Below, piece by piece: positions 55,124 through 64,000 of a stretch of 64,000 bases of DNA. The notes beneath the pieces were generated by a model. The model did no database searches, was not told the DNA's origin, and worked only from the letters and a program-made list of their open reading frames with translations. Location of the stretch: the NCBI GenBank assembly GCA_017428155.1, contig JAFRRJ010000017.1:1-64000 (forward strand), given 5' to 3'. The stretch comes from Clostridiales bacterium (lineage in GTDB: Bacteria; Bacillota; Clostridia; Saccharofermentanales; Saccharofermentanaceae). How positions within the stretch are numbered: the first letter of the stretch is position 1; the number at the start of each line of letters is the position of its first letter. The translations under genes were made by a program, and so were the position numbers.

Positions 55124-55696
55124 ATGGCAATGATCGAGATCACAAAGAAAGATTACGATGATATCGAAGCAAAAATGCAGAAGTGCATCGATAACCTTCA
55201 GGAGAACCTTAATACTATCCGTGCAGGCCGTGCTAATCCGCACGTTCTGGACAAGATCACCGTTGATTATTACGGCGCACCTTCTCCGCTTAATGCCGTA
55301 GCAAATATTCAGGTTCCCGAAGCAAGAATGATCACTTTATCTCCCTGGGATCCCAAGATGCTCAGGGAAATTGAACATGCTATCCAGGCTTCCGATCTCG
55401 GCATCAATCCTACTAATGACGGTAAGATGATCAGACTCGTTTTCCCTATGCTTACCGAGGAAAGACGTAAGGATCTTGTTAAGCAGGTTAAAGTATACGG
55501 CGATGAGACTAAGGTAGTCATCCGTAATAACCGCCGTGACGCCATCGATAAGATGCGTTCTGCTAACAAGAAGAAGGAACTTACAGACGATCTTCTCAAG
55601 GAATTCGAGGAGAAGGTCCAGAAGATCACGGATAAGTTTACTTCTGAGGTAGACAAGGTCTGCGAGACAAAAGACAAGGAACTGATGGAAATCTGA
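55124..55696 (+). CDS. frr: Ribosome recycling factor
   Basis: A 190-residue factor that dismantles post-termination ribosomes with EF-G. The family signature LNTIRAGRANPHVLDKITVDYYG (about 28-50), the central domain with QVPEARMITLSPWD, and the C-terminal ERRKDLVKQVK and RNNRRDAIDKM helices are present. AGGAGGC precedes ATG 55124; a second ATG two codons on is possible. It lies 27 bases after pyrH and 6 bases before uppS. Confidence 0.97.
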   Translation: MAMIEITKKDYDDIEAKMQKCIDNLQENLNTIRAGRANPHVLDKITVDYYGAPSPLNAVANIQVPEARMITLSPWDPKMLREIEHAIQASDLGINPTNDGKMIRLVFPMLTEERRKDLVKQVKVYGDETKVVIRNNRRDAIDKMRSANKKKELTDDLLKEFEEKVQKITDKFTSEVDKVCETKDKELMEI

Positions 55697-55702
55697 TAAT
55701 TG

Positions 55703-56470
55703 ATGGCCTTATTAGGAAACAAACAGGAAAAGACTTATGATACGGGAGACCTTAAGGTCCCCGTATCTTTGGGTGTAATAATGGACGGCAACGGCAGATG
55801 GGCTACCAAAAGACACCTCCCGAGAAGTGCCGGCCACAGGGCAGGTGCGGAGAATCTTAAGGAACTTTGCCGTAACTGCGGAAGATACGGAGTTAAGTAT
55901 CTTACCGTCTATGCATTTTCCACGGAGAACTGGTCAAGACCGGAAGGCGAAGTGGATCAGCTCATGAAGCTCTTTGTGGAATTCTTTGACCGATATGATC
56001 CCGAGCTTGAGCAGGAAGGCATCAGGGTTAGATTTACCGGTGATATTGAAGCTCTTCCCGAGAATATCAGGGAAGTTTGCAGGAAGGGCGAGGAAAGATC
56101 CAAGAACCGCCCGAAGATGCAGCTCATTGTTGCTTTTAACTATGGCGGCAGACGTGAGATCGTATCAAGTTGCCGGAAGTTAGCAGAGAAGGTTAAATCA
56201 GGCGAGATCGAACCTTCCGATATAACTGAGCAAATGATCTCTGATAATCTTTATCTTCCTGATGTGCCTGATCCGGAACTGATCATACGTCCGAGCGGTG
56301 AACTGAGGATATCTAATTTCCTTTTATGGGAATGTGCATATTCGGAGTTCTGGGTATCTGACACTTTATGGCCTGATTTCGGCTATGAGGAACTGACCCG
56401 GGCTTTCAGGGATTATGCTAAACGTGACAGACGCTTCGGCGGTCTGTCCAAAAAGGAAAGCAAGGCATAA
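55703..56470 (+). CDS. uppS: Undecaprenyl diphosphate synthase (cis-prenyltransferase)
   Basis: A 255-residue enzyme that extends farnesyl-PP to C55-PP, the lipid carrier of peptidoglycan. GVIMDGNGRWATKRHLPRSAGHRAG (about 24-48; catalytic Asp in MDGNGRW), VKYLTVYAFSTENWSRP and LIIRPSGELRISNFLLWE are family motifs. ATG 55703 (TTG one codon earlier) has only a weak site within the frr end, so translation is probably coupled. It uses the isoprenoid precursors from the MEP genes dxr, ispG and ispH in this window. Confidence 0.96.
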   Translation: MALLGNKQEKTYDTGDLKVPVSLGVIMDGNGRWATKRHLPRSAGHRAGAENLKELCRNCGRYGVKYLTVYAFSTENWSRPEGEVDQLMKLFVEFFDRYDPELEQEGIRVRFTGDIEALPENIREVCRKGEERSKNRPKMQLIVAFNYGGRREIVSSCRKLAEKVKSGEIEPSDITEQMISDNLYLPDVPDPELIIRPSGELRISNFLLWECAYSEFWVSDTLWPDFGYEELTRAFRDYAKRDRRFGGLSKKESKA

Positions 56471-56471
56471 A

Positions 56472-57338
56472 TTGAGACAGAGAATAATTACAGGGATTAT
56501 CTTTACGATCTTGGTGCTGTCATTTATGGTGCCCGCGCTGTTCTGGCCAGTCACAGCCGTGGTAATGTCTGCGATAATCCTCGTTTTTGCCTGTATCGAG
56601 CTTTATAAAGCTATCAAGAACGGCGGATATAATCCCTCGAGATCGTTGTTCATTATCGGTATTGTTCTGGCTTCACTTGTAATGATCTGCGGTCTGGTAT
56701 TCAAACTAAATGTTGAGAATACCATGGCTCTCTATCTTATTATCGTGTGTATGTATTCCGTAGCTTGCGGGATCAATCTTCCTCTTGTAAGACCCAATGA
56801 TGAAAAGGCCTTCCTTAACGGAATATTTACCGGCGGAATGGTCTTTTATATTTCATTTCCTCTGTTCTGCCTTGACTGCGCGATGCTCTTTCTGCCTCAT
56901 GGCTGGTATTACATGGTAATAGGACTTTTCGCGCCATGGGCAACAGATACATTTGCATATTTTACAGGCGTTGCATTCGGCAAGCATAAGATCGTACCCC
57001 ATATATCCCCAAAAAAGACATGGGAAGGCTGTATCGGCGGATCTTTATTCTGTGCCATAGCAGTTACTGTTTATTCCTGCCTTGTAATCTATAAGGTGGA
57101 CAACATAGGGATAGATATAAAGGTCTACGGGGTCATTATGTTCCTTTTGGGCATCCTGATCTCTATTATGTCCCAGCTTGGTGACTGGTTTTGTTCTGTT
57201 ATCAAGAGAAATACCGGTATCAAGGATTTCAGCAATCTTTTCCCGGGTCACGGCGGAATGCTGGACAGGTTTGACAGTGCATTTTTTACTCTGCCGACTG
57301 CGCTGCTGCTCGCTTTGATAGCAAACAACCTTTTCTGA
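56472..57338 (+). CDS. cdsA: Phosphatidate cytidylyltransferase
   Basis: A 288-residue polytopic membrane enzyme making CDP-diacylglycerol. At least seven hydrophobic segments are seen, and the catalytic region APWATDTFAYFTGVAFGKHK...SPKKTWEGCIGG with RNTGIKDFSNLFPGHGGMLDRFDS matches the family. TTG 56472 is chosen: AAGG lies 6 bases before it and it stands just after the uppS stop codon; the frame continues upstream without homology inside uppS. dxr follows 37 bases later. Confidence 0.93.
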   Translation: MRQRIITGIIFTILVLSFMVPALFWPVTAVVMSAIILVFACIELYKAIKNGGYNPSRSLFIIGIVLASLVMICGLVFKLNVENTMALYLIIVCMYSVACGINLPLVRPNDEKAFLNGIFTGGMVFYISFPLFCLDCAMLFLPHGWYYMVIGLFAPWATDTFAYFTGVAFGKHKIVPHISPKKTWEGCIGGSLFCAIAVTVYSCLVIYKVDNIGIDIKVYGVIMFLLGILISIMSQLGDWFCSVIKRNTGIKDFSNLFPGHGGMLDRFDSAFFTLPTALLLALIANNLF

Positions 57339-57375
57339 CAGGATTATTTCTGATGATCAAGATTTGGAGATAAAA

Positions 57376-58554
57376 ATGCGCAAATTATCTATTTTGGGTT
57401 CAACGGGATCTATAGGCAAACAGACCCTTGAAGTGGTAAGAAATGCTCCATCTGATTTTACTGTTGAAGCGCTTACCTGCGGAAGTGATATCGATACTCT
57501 TTATAGCCAGATAGAAGAGTTCAGGCCTAAAGTCTGCTCAGTCGTTGATGAGCAGAAGGCTAAGGAATTACGTGACAGACTGACCGTATCCGGCATTGAT
57601 ACCGAAGTCCTGACCGGCAAGGAAGGAAATATCACAGCAGCAACTCTGGACAGTGCAGATACAGTTGTCGGTGCGATAGTCGGTTTTGCAGGTCTTGAGC
57701 CGGTATACCATGCTGTCCTGAGCGGCAAGGATATAGCTCTTGCAAATAAGGAGACTCTTGTCGCAGGAGGCGATATCATAATGCCTCTAATCAATGAAAA
57801 AGGCGTAATGATGCTTCCTATAGACAGTGAGCATTCTGCTATCTGGCAGTGCCTGAAAGGTGAGAAGAGGGAAGACTTGGACAGGATCCTCATCACCGCT
57901 TCCGGCGGACCTTTCAGAGGAATGAGTCGCGCTGATCTCGAAAATGTAACGGTCAGTGATGCCCTTCATCATCCGACATGGAACATGGGCGGAAAGATCA
58001 CGATCGATTCCGCAACTATGATGAATAAAGGCCTTGAGATAATCGAAGCGCATCATCTTTACGGTATCTCCTGCAGTAAGATCGATGTTGTAGTCCATCC
58101 TCAGAGCGTTATTCATTCAATGATAAGGCTTAAGGACGGTTCTGTACTTGCACAGATGGGCAAACCTTCGATGGTTCTGCCTATTGAAGTTGCGCTTTAC
58201 TATCCTCAAAGAGGTCCTTCGATCGTTAATGAATTCGATCCGTTTGATCCTCAGATGGCCAATATCACATTTGAACCCTGTGATGCTGAAGTCTTCAGAC
58301 TTGTTAAGCTCGCATATGAGGCCGGGAATCGCGGCGGTCTTGTTCCTGCAGTTATGAATGCGGCAAATGAATCTGCCGTCAGAGCTTTCCTGGCAGGAAG
58401 GATCGGATTCCTTGATATTGAGAAAACTGTTTTCGAGACAGTAGAGAAGTTGGAACCTGTTATAAGTGGGTATGAGCTTTCTTTGGAAGCTATATGCCGT
58501 GTTGATGAAGAAGCAAGGGAATATGCAGATAGATTGATAGATGGTGTGAACTGA
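57376..58554 (+). CDS. dxr: 1-deoxy-D-xylulose 5-phosphate reductoisomerase
   Basis: A 392-residue NADPH enzyme, the second step of the MEP pathway, making MEP from DXP. The Rossmann start KLSILGSTGSIGKQTLEVVRN (about 3-23), ALANKETLVAGG (about 120-131), the metal site LPIDSEHSAIWQCL (about 144-157) and ITASGGPFRGM, and TWNMGGKITIDSATMMNKGLEIIEAHHLYG (about 201-230) are all present. ATG 57376 (TTGGAGAT before it) is used rather than TTG 57364. Its stop is followed after one base by rseP. Confidence 0.97.
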   Translation: MRKLSILGSTGSIGKQTLEVVRNAPSDFTVEALTCGSDIDTLYSQIEEFRPKVCSVVDEQKAKELRDRLTVSGIDTEVLTGKEGNITAATLDSADTVVGAIVGFAGLEPVYHAVLSGKDIALANKETLVAGGDIIMPLINEKGVMMLPIDSEHSAIWQCLKGEKREDLDRILITASGGPFRGMSRADLENVTVSDALHHPTWNMGGKITIDSATMMNKGLEIIEAHHLYGISCSKIDVVVHPQSVIHSMIRLKDGSVLAQMGKPSMVLPIEVALYYPQRGPSIVNEFDPFDPQMANITFEPCDAEVFRLVKLAYEAGNRGGLVPAVMNAANESAVRAFLAGRIGFLDIEKTVFETVEKLEPVISGYELSLEAICRVDEEAREYADRLIDGVN

Positions 58555-58555
58555 A

Positions 58556-59902
58556 ATGAACATTGTAAGAAGTGTAATAATTGTTGTTTTAATGCTCGGA
58601 GTGCTTGCCACTCTTCATGAGCTTGGTCATTATCTGGTTGCGAGACTTCTCAAGATCAAGGTCTTTGAGGTCTCTATTTTTGTTGGTCCCAAGCTTTTGC
58701 GCTGGAAGCATAAGGGTGTAGATTTTTCAATAAGGCTTATTCCGGTAGGTGCCTATGTAAGATTTACCGAAGTGGATGAGCAGGGATATGTCGTTGAAAG
58801 CAAAGATCCTGATCTTCTTATCAATCAGCCGCGTATTAAGAGGCTCCTGGTCTCTCTTGCAGGACCTTTTGTCAACCTTTTATTGGGAACCGTTGTATTT
58901 GCCATGCTGTTCTGGTTCAATGGATATTCTTCAGTAAATGTAGATAAGACTATCAGAGGAACGCAGTTATATAACGTATCGTCAGAATATAATGTAGGCG
59001 ATGAGGTCAGAGCGATCAACGGAAGACGAGTATATACAGCATTTGACCTTGACTTCGAGATCGATTCGGCAGATCAGGGAGCTCCTATGACCGTAACCTT
59101 CAGATCTAAGGAAACACATAAGAATTACGATGTTACCCTTACTCCGGAGTTTAAGAGAAGACCCATGCTTCTTATCACTGCGGAAACTTTAAGTACTGAT
59201 AACGATTATAAGGGCTGGCTCGTTCATTCGGTCGAGCCTGAACAGAATAAGGGAAATCCCGTTCTTAAGGTAGGAGACTATGTTACTCATGTCAACGGAA
59301 AAGCAGTTGCAGATGAGGATTTTCAGGAATATCTGTTTACTGTGACTGATGAAGTGCTTCAGGTAACATATATAAGAGATGATGTTGAATATGAGGCTGA
59401 GATCATACCGGAATATGTGGATTATGTAACCACGAGAGGAATCTATCTTAAAGCTCATAAGATTACTTCGGCAGGGGAATTTTTCGAAGCATTCGGTTAT
59501 GCGGCCAAAATGCCGGCAGCGCTATTCAATATCACCGTTACCGGCATTAAAAGTATTATCGCCGGAAGAGAAAAAGCATATAATTTGGTATCAGGTCCTA
59601 TCGGTATCACTACCATGGTAAATGATGTCGTTAAGGATGAGAGGGATACTGTATCTGAGAAGCTCTATACGCTTGTTATGCTGACCGGCGTTATATCCAT
59701 AGCTCTCGCATATTCTAACCTTCTTCCTATCCCCGGACTTGACGGAATACAGATCGTCCTGATCCTTGTTGAGATGGTTATCGGACGCAAATTATCCGAG
59801 AAGGCTGAAGGAAAGCTCACGGTTGTCGGATTTGTACTGATAATATTGCTGGTGATCTTTGCTTTAGTATCGGATGTTTTGAGGATCATATTCGGATACT
59901 GA
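58556..59902 (+). CDS. rseP: RseP/RasP-type site-2 protease (regulated intramembrane proteolysis)
   Basis: A 448-residue M50 membrane metalloprotease. The N-terminal HELGH (about 22-26) provides two zinc ligands and the glutamate; SLAGPFVNLLLG marks the next helix, and NLLPIPGLDGIQ (about 384-395, Gly where most have Pro-Leu-Asp) the third ligand. Two PDZ-like modules lie between (around 130-200 and 215-285). Known: cleaves anti-sigma factors and signal peptides in Firmicutes. It starts one base after dxr with no strong binding site, suggesting coupling; ispG follows 21 bases later. Confidence 0.94.
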   Translation: MNIVRSVIIVVLMLGVLATLHELGHYLVARLLKIKVFEVSIFVGPKLLRWKHKGVDFSIRLIPVGAYVRFTEVDEQGYVVESKDPDLLINQPRIKRLLVSLAGPFVNLLLGTVVFAMLFWFNGYSSVNVDKTIRGTQLYNVSSEYNVGDEVRAINGRRVYTAFDLDFEIDSADQGAPMTVTFRSKETHKNYDVTLTPEFKRRPMLLITAETLSTDNDYKGWLVHSVEPEQNKGNPVLKVGDYVTHVNGKAVADEDFQEYLFTVTDEVLQVTYIRDDVEYEAEIIPEYVDYVTTRGIYLKAHKITSAGEFFEAFGYAAKMPAALFNITVTGIKSIIAGREKAYNLVSGPIGITTMVNDVVKDERDTVSEKLYTLVMLTGVISIALAYSNLLPIPGLDGIQIVLILVEMVIGRKLSEKAEGKLTVVGFVLIILLVIFALVSDVLRIIFGY

Positions 59903-59923
59903 CATTAGTTTGGAGTGTAGCTT

Positions 59924-60985
59924 ATGACTAGGAAAGTCTATATCGGTAACGTTGAAGTCGGCGGAGGTTCTCTGGTTAAGATCCAGTCGATGAACAATAC
60001 GGATACCAGAGATGCCGAGGCAACTCTGGCACAGATACAAAGGCTTGCTGATGCAGGTTGCGATATCACGAGAGTTGCCGTTCCTGATATGGAAGCTGCC
60101 GAGAGCCTTAAGATTATCACTTCCAAGTCTCCGATTCCCGTCGTTGCAGACATACATTTTGATTACAGACTTGCTCTGGCCGCAGCGGATAATGGAGCTT
60201 CCAAGATAAGGATAAATCCCGGTAATATCGGCGGTCCGGACAAGGTCAAGCTTGTTGCCGACAAGTGCAGGGAGAAGAAGATCCCTATCCGTGTCGGCGT
60301 AAATTCCGGTTCCATATCCAGAGAGATACTGTCAAAATACGGCGAAGTTAATGCTGAAGCAATGACAGAGAGTGCCTTAGGTGCCGTTAAGCTTCTTGAA
60401 GATCAGGATTTTGAAGATATAGTTATCTCTATCAAGTCATCGTCACCGAAGCTTACAATAGATACATACAGGATCCTTTCAAAAGCCTGCAATTATCCTC
60501 TTCATGTCGGAGTAACGGAAGCAGGTACCGTCAGGGAAGGCGCCATAAAATCTGCTGTCGGTATCGGAGCACTTCTTGCAGAAGGCATAGGTGATACTAT
60601 AAGAGTCTCACTTACCGGAGATCCTGTTGATGAAGTAATAACCGCTAAGCAGATCCTCAAGGCATTGGATCTTCGTGACGGCGGTGTCACTTTTATTTCC
60701 TGTCCTACATGCGGAAGGACAAGGGTTCCTCTTATAGAACTTGCAAGCCAGATAGAAGAGAAAGTATCTAATCTTCCCTATAACCTTAAGGTTGCCGTAA
60801 TGGGCTGTGTTGTTAACGGTCCGGGTGAAGCCAGAGAATGTGATATCGGATTGGCCGGTGGTATAGACGAATTTGTTTTATTTGAGAAGGGTTTGCCTGT
60901 CAGAAAGATACCTGCCGAAGGCGCTGTTGATGAATTTGTAAGGGAAGTGATCAGACTTGGAGAAGAAAAGCGTAAATCTACTTGA
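59924..60985 (+). CDS. ispG: 4-hydroxy-3-methylbut-2-enyl diphosphate synthase (flavodoxin)
   Basis: A 353-residue [4Fe-4S] enzyme, sixth MEP step, producing HMBPP for IspH. The TIM-barrel part has IQSMNNTDTRD and ADIHFDYRLA (about 71-80), KIRINPGNIG and GVTEAGTVREGAIKSA; the cluster-binding part has SCPTCGRT (about 263-270) and MGCVVNGPGEA (about 295-305). GGAGTG precedes ATG 59924. Its 3' end overlaps the start of polC by 29 bases. Confidence 0.97.
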   Translation: MTRKVYIGNVEVGGGSLVKIQSMNNTDTRDAEATLAQIQRLADAGCDITRVAVPDMEAAESLKIITSKSPIPVVADIHFDYRLALAAADNGASKIRINPGNIGGPDKVKLVADKCREKKIPIRVGVNSGSISREILSKYGEVNAEAMTESALGAVKLLEDQDFEDIVISIKSSSPKLTIDTYRILSKACNYPLHVGVTEAGTVREGAIKSAVGIGALLAEGIGDTIRVSLTGDPVDEVITAKQILKALDLRDGGVTFISCPTCGRTRVPLIELASQIEEKVSNLPYNLKVAVMGCVVNGPGEARECDIGLAGGIDEFVLFEKGLPVRKIPAEGAVDEFVREVIRLGEEKRKST

Positions 60986-63900
60986 ATTATTCAATGTCGA
61001 TCCTGAAAAATATAAAGATCTGAGTGAGATCAAAGTTTTAAAGGTTGATATTTACAAGGCTAAGGCTTCGATCAATATCGTTCTCGGCGGTGTTGATACT
61101 TTGAAAGCCGGATCTGCTCTTGTGTCTTTAGTCAGTGAATTAGAGCGCGATTTCGGTACAAAAGTAAATCTTTCATTCAATGATATCGATGATGTGAACC
61201 TGCCGGTCGTATACGATCAGATCGCGGGTCTTATCAAGTATTATGTCCGCAGAGATAATTCGGGCGGTGTAAAGGATGTATCCGAATTTATCTATTTAAG
61301 AGCAGATTCTGATTATGACAGCGGTGATGTGCCTGGATTTATTACTTATATTGAACTGTCTTCCGGCTGGTCCCGGATGTTATCCGATCGTGAACGTGAC
61401 AGTCTTAAAAAGGCTGTTAATGATGCAAGTGACATCCTGACAGGAAGCAGTCTTAAGACCAGGACCGAGATCTTGTGTAACGAACCGGATATTCCAGGCA
61501 CTGATTCATCACTTGAAGATGATGTCATACGTGCCATAGAAGACGGCCGTTTTGAAGTATATAAGGATGAACCTGAACCCGAGCCCAAGAAGGGATCTGC
61601 AAAAAAGAAAGAGGATAAGTCCTCTGATTCTGAGGTTAAAGCAGGTAAGGATTCATGGACTTTTAAGGCTGAACAGGTAAGGAAGGAAGCCAAGCAGGAG
61701 GATAAGCAGTCCTTTTATAAAGCTAAAGAGAATGCGGAGAACCAGCTTTACGGCCGTGTAAAAAAACAGGCAACCTTCATGAAGATAGCTGATCTTACCG
61801 TCGGCTGTTTTGATGTGAATATAGCAGGCGATATTTCCTTTAATGATGATTCTTTCAAGCTCGCGAAAACAGGTAAGAGCGTCATTGTTAAGTTCATCTG
61901 TCTTGATGATACTGACGGTATTGCATGCATAGCGTTCTTAAAGCCCGATGAGGCTGACAGTTTCCAGAAAGAATACGGAAAGGGCGGATTTATCGGCATT
62001 CAGGGCAATGTCGAAAATGATTCCTTCACAGGTGACAAGACATTAAGAGTATCCGGTTTCTTCAGCGCGGAAAAGCCGCCTAAGAGGAAGGATAATGCCA
62101 AGAGGAAGAGAGTAGAGCTTCATGTGCACACCAAGATGAGCGAGAGTGATGCGACTACGGATCCTGCCGACCTCATAAAGCTTGCAGCTTCTTTCGGACA
62201 CAGCGCATGCGCGGTCACTGACCACGGTGTTGTACAGGCTTTCCCTCATGTTTTTGAGAAGGCAAAAGATATAAACAAGAAGCGTATAGAAAACGGTGAA
62301 GACCCGATCAAGTGCATCCTCGGATGTGAGGGTTATCTTGTTGATGACGGTCCTACGGTGTTTTACAACCTTCCTTATGATGTTAAGAACGATAAGCTGA
62401 AACCTTCTGATGCAGATGATGATGCTTCTCTTAACTTCATTCAGAAGCCTAAGGCAGTCGGTTCTTTTGTTTCTGTTGTGATAAAGCGCAACGGCGATGA
62501 TGCCCTGCGTGATACATTTACATCGGTATGCGCATCCAAGTTCAGACTTAAGGGATATAAACCTGTAAGACCTGAAGAAGAAGGCGAATCCGATGATGAT
62601 GCAATGGAGTTTGCATCTCACGACATAGATAAATCTCTCTGGAACGAGGATGAGATCCCTGAAAAGCTTAAAGATGAGAATATTGCGCTAAAGCCCCTGG
62701 AACCGCATGCGCTTTTAGGCGCGACTCTTAATGTCGATCTTGATATTTCAGACGACTATGCTGACGGGGAGGATGAGGTGGTTCCCACCGCTATCGTTTT
62801 CGAGCATGTCGCAGATTTCCATGCTGAATTTGAAGATGCCATCTATCCGGGTTCGGGCGAACCTTGCGATTCATATTTTGCAATGGGAGAGCTTTTGGAA
62901 TTCATAGGTGATTCATACATCACAGGTCCTGATGTCTTTAATACGTTGGCATTCCTGCGCCGTGCAGGCTACGGAATCAATATTGAAGACCATGTCTATT
63001 ACAGGCATAAATTCCTTATGCCCGCCACTTCAGATGAGGATATATTGGAGACTTATTACAAAGGTGCATATAAGACAGTTGACGAACTGCTCTCGGATAA
63101 GGGTGCTGACTTTATCTATAAAGAGTCCGGCAGCGGATTCGATGAGATGTTCTCAACATGTTATAAGTCTGCATCGCTTCTCGTATCCTGCCTTAAGGAT
63201 GCGGGATCTGTTGATGCGCTTAGTATTAACTATTCAGTCGGCCACTATACGCCTGAAAGAGTTAAATCCGTTAAGAAGATCGGCGAATTCCCCGAGTCGC
63301 CCATGTATCATATCATCTATCTCGCGCGTTCAAACATGGGACTTTACAATCTTTACCGTATCGTCTCCGAATCGCAGATACATTACTATTCCAGAAGACC
63401 CAGAACGCCCAAGAGCCTTTTGAAGTATTTCAAATCCGGCATAATCGTCGGCGGTGCCTGTGAGCGCGGCGAGATATACAGATACGTTATTTCTGCTTAT
63501 AAGAAACTCGGCAAGGACAGAAATGTCACAAGAGAGTTCCTTAAGAATGACGATCAGTTCCAGAAGATCCTTGATCTCTACGATTATGTTGAGATCCAGC
63601 CTTTGTGCAATAACGTGTTCCTTACTAGACAGGAATTATCCAAGTCCGACACCGGCCCTGTTGAGATCAATGAGTATGATGTCCAGGTCGTTAACGAGCT
63701 TCTTGTAGAAACAGCCGACGATCACGGCATGATGTGCTGCGCAACGACCGACTCGCATTTCCTTAACAAAGAGGACGGGCGTTACAGGAAGTTCATGCTC
63801 ATGAGCATGGGCTTCAGCGATGCCGAGATGCAGAGTGACCTGTATTTCAGGACTACTGATGAGATGCTTGATGAATTCAAGTATCTTGGCGGGCAGAAGG

Positions 63901-64000
63901 CTGAAGAAGTTGTAATCGATAATACGAACAAGATAGCTGACTTGATCGAGTTCGGTATCAAGCCTTTCCCTGACGGATCTTATCCTCCGCAGATCGCTAG
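60957..64000 (+). CDS. polC: DNA polymerase III alpha subunit, PolC type (3' end outside window)
   Basis: A long frame without stop runs from TTG 60957 to the end of the window: 1,014 codons of a replicative polymerase that is usually about 1,400-1,500 residues. TTG 60957 is preferred because it yields MEKKSVNLLELFNVD and AGGGAAG lies 9 bases upstream; it overlaps ispG. Order: N-terminal domain, a charged linker (about 190-260), an OB-type domain, PHP part 1 (ELHVHTKMS with HVH at 389-391, AVTDHGVVQAFPH), the inserted exonuclease domain (about 580-750), PHP part 2 (YHIIYLARSNMGLYNLYRIVS ...; CATTDSHFL) and the start of the polymerase core. Oddity: the exonuclease looks catalytically degenerate (see findings). 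Confidence 0.95.
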   Translation, partial: MEKKSVNLLELFNVDPEKYKDLSEIKVLKVDIYKAKASINIVLGGVDTLKAGSALVSLVSELERDFGTKVNLSFNDIDDVNLPVVYDQIAGLIKYYVRRDNSGGVKDVSEFIYLRADSDYDSGDVPGFITYIELSSGWSRMLSDRERDSLKKAVNDASDILTGSSLKTRTEILCNEPDIPGTDSSLEDDVIRAIEDGRFEVYKDEPEPEPKKGSAKKKEDKSSDSEVKAGKDSWTFKAEQVRKEAKQEDKQSFYKAKENAENQLYGRVKKQATFMKIADLTVGCFDVNIAGDISFNDDSFKLAKTGKSVIVKFICLDDTDGIACIAFLKPDEADSFQKEYGKGGFIGIQGNVENDSFTGDKTLRVSGFFSAEKPPKRKDNAKRKRVELHVHTKMSESDATTDPADLIKLAASFGHSACAVTDHGVVQAFPHVFEKAKDINKKRIENGEDPIKCILGCEGYLVDDGPTVFYNLPYDVKNDKLKPSDADDDASLNFIQKPKAVGSFVSVVIKRNGDDALRDTFTSVCASKFRLKGYKPVRPEEEGESDDDAMEFASHDIDKSLWNEDEIPEKLKDENIALKPLEPHALLGATLNVDLDISDDYADGEDEVVPTAIVFEHVADFHAEFEDAIYPGSGEPCDSYFAMGELLEFIGDSYITGPDVFNTLAFLRRAGYGINIEDHVYYRHKFLMPATSDEDILETYYKGAYKTVDELLSDKGADFIYKESGSGFDEMFSTCYKSASLLVSCLKDAGSVDALSINYSVGHYTPERVKSVKKIGEFPESPMYHIIYLARSNMGLYNLYRIVSESQIHYYSRRPRTPKSLLKYFKSGIIVGGACERGEIYRYVISAYKKLGKDRNVTREFLKNDDQFQKILDLYDYVEIQPLCNNVFLTRQELSKSDTGPVEINEYDVQVVNELLVETADDHGMMCCATTDSHFLNKEDGRYRKFMLMSMGFSDAEMQSDLYFRTTDEMLDEFKYLGGQKAEEVVIDNTNKIADLIEFGIKPFPDGSYPPQIA

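Noticed and set aside
62043..62621. 192-residue frame on the minus strand
   Set aside because: Antisense to the polC PHP region; codon pattern matches the plus strand protein.

Overview
The window looks like the chromosome of an anaerobic, low-to-mid GC Clostridia member, probably a gut or rumen Oscillospirales/Saccharofermentans-type bacterium. The reasons are the Firmicutes gene order rpsB-tsf-pyrH-frr-uppS-cdsA-dxr-rseP-ispG-polC, the clostridial ispH-rpsA (S1) fusion, a PolC-type polymerase, a type-2 IleRS, strong AGGAGG ribosome binding sites, and GH10 and lectin-type functions that suit plant-fibre habitats. Genus and species cannot be fixed from the sequence alone.

Layout. 1-9.8 kb: the 3' part of a giant surface RHS/YD-repeat protein (Thr/Pro linkers, lectin-like and Ig-like domains). 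Its variable C-terminal tip is a ParB-like domain, and an AT-rich string of small immunity-like genes and remnants follows. 9.9-13.5 kb: an intracellular-type GH10 xylanase tail-to-tail with a DinG/XPD-like helicase-nuclease. 13.6-27.5 kb: tRNA-Leu, a membrane protein, nifS-like/thiI/AIRS-like sulfur genes, glyA, rarA, a lipoprotein, dtd, clpX, a ROK kinase, valS and a membrane protein. 27.5-30.8 kb (minus): rluF-type pseudouridine synthase and a two-component system. 30.9-34.4 kb: three related lipoproteins. 34.4-45 kb: a methyltransferase, an RluA-type synthase, ileS, an M50 protease, scpA-scpB, an RpiR regulator, cmk and ispH-rpsA. 45-47.8 kb: a tandem hairpin repeat, two tRNA-Pro genes and a sortase-anchored surface protein. 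47.9-52.2 kb: thyA, a histidine phosphatase and folA, convergent with a DUF4012 protein. 52.3-64 kb: the rpsB-to-polC block, with polC cut by the window end.

How the genes work together. Translation and RNA modification dominate (rpsB, tsf, frr, valS, ileS, dtd, thiI, two pseudouridine synthases, a methyltransferase, three tRNAs). The MEP isoprenoid pathway has dxr, ispG and ispH here, leading into uppS for the cell-wall lipid carrier. thyA-folA make a dTMP/folate unit. scpA-scpB, rarA and polC serve the chromosome.

Most notable: the proofreading exonuclease inserted in PolC appears to have lost most of its catalytic residues while both PHP halves remain recognisable. Second is the RHS ParB-like toxin tip with its row of immunity candidates, one of which continues open in frame past its stop codon. 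Third is a 41-bp hairpin-forming direct repeat upstream of two proline tRNAs, one of which has the uncommon AGG anticodon.
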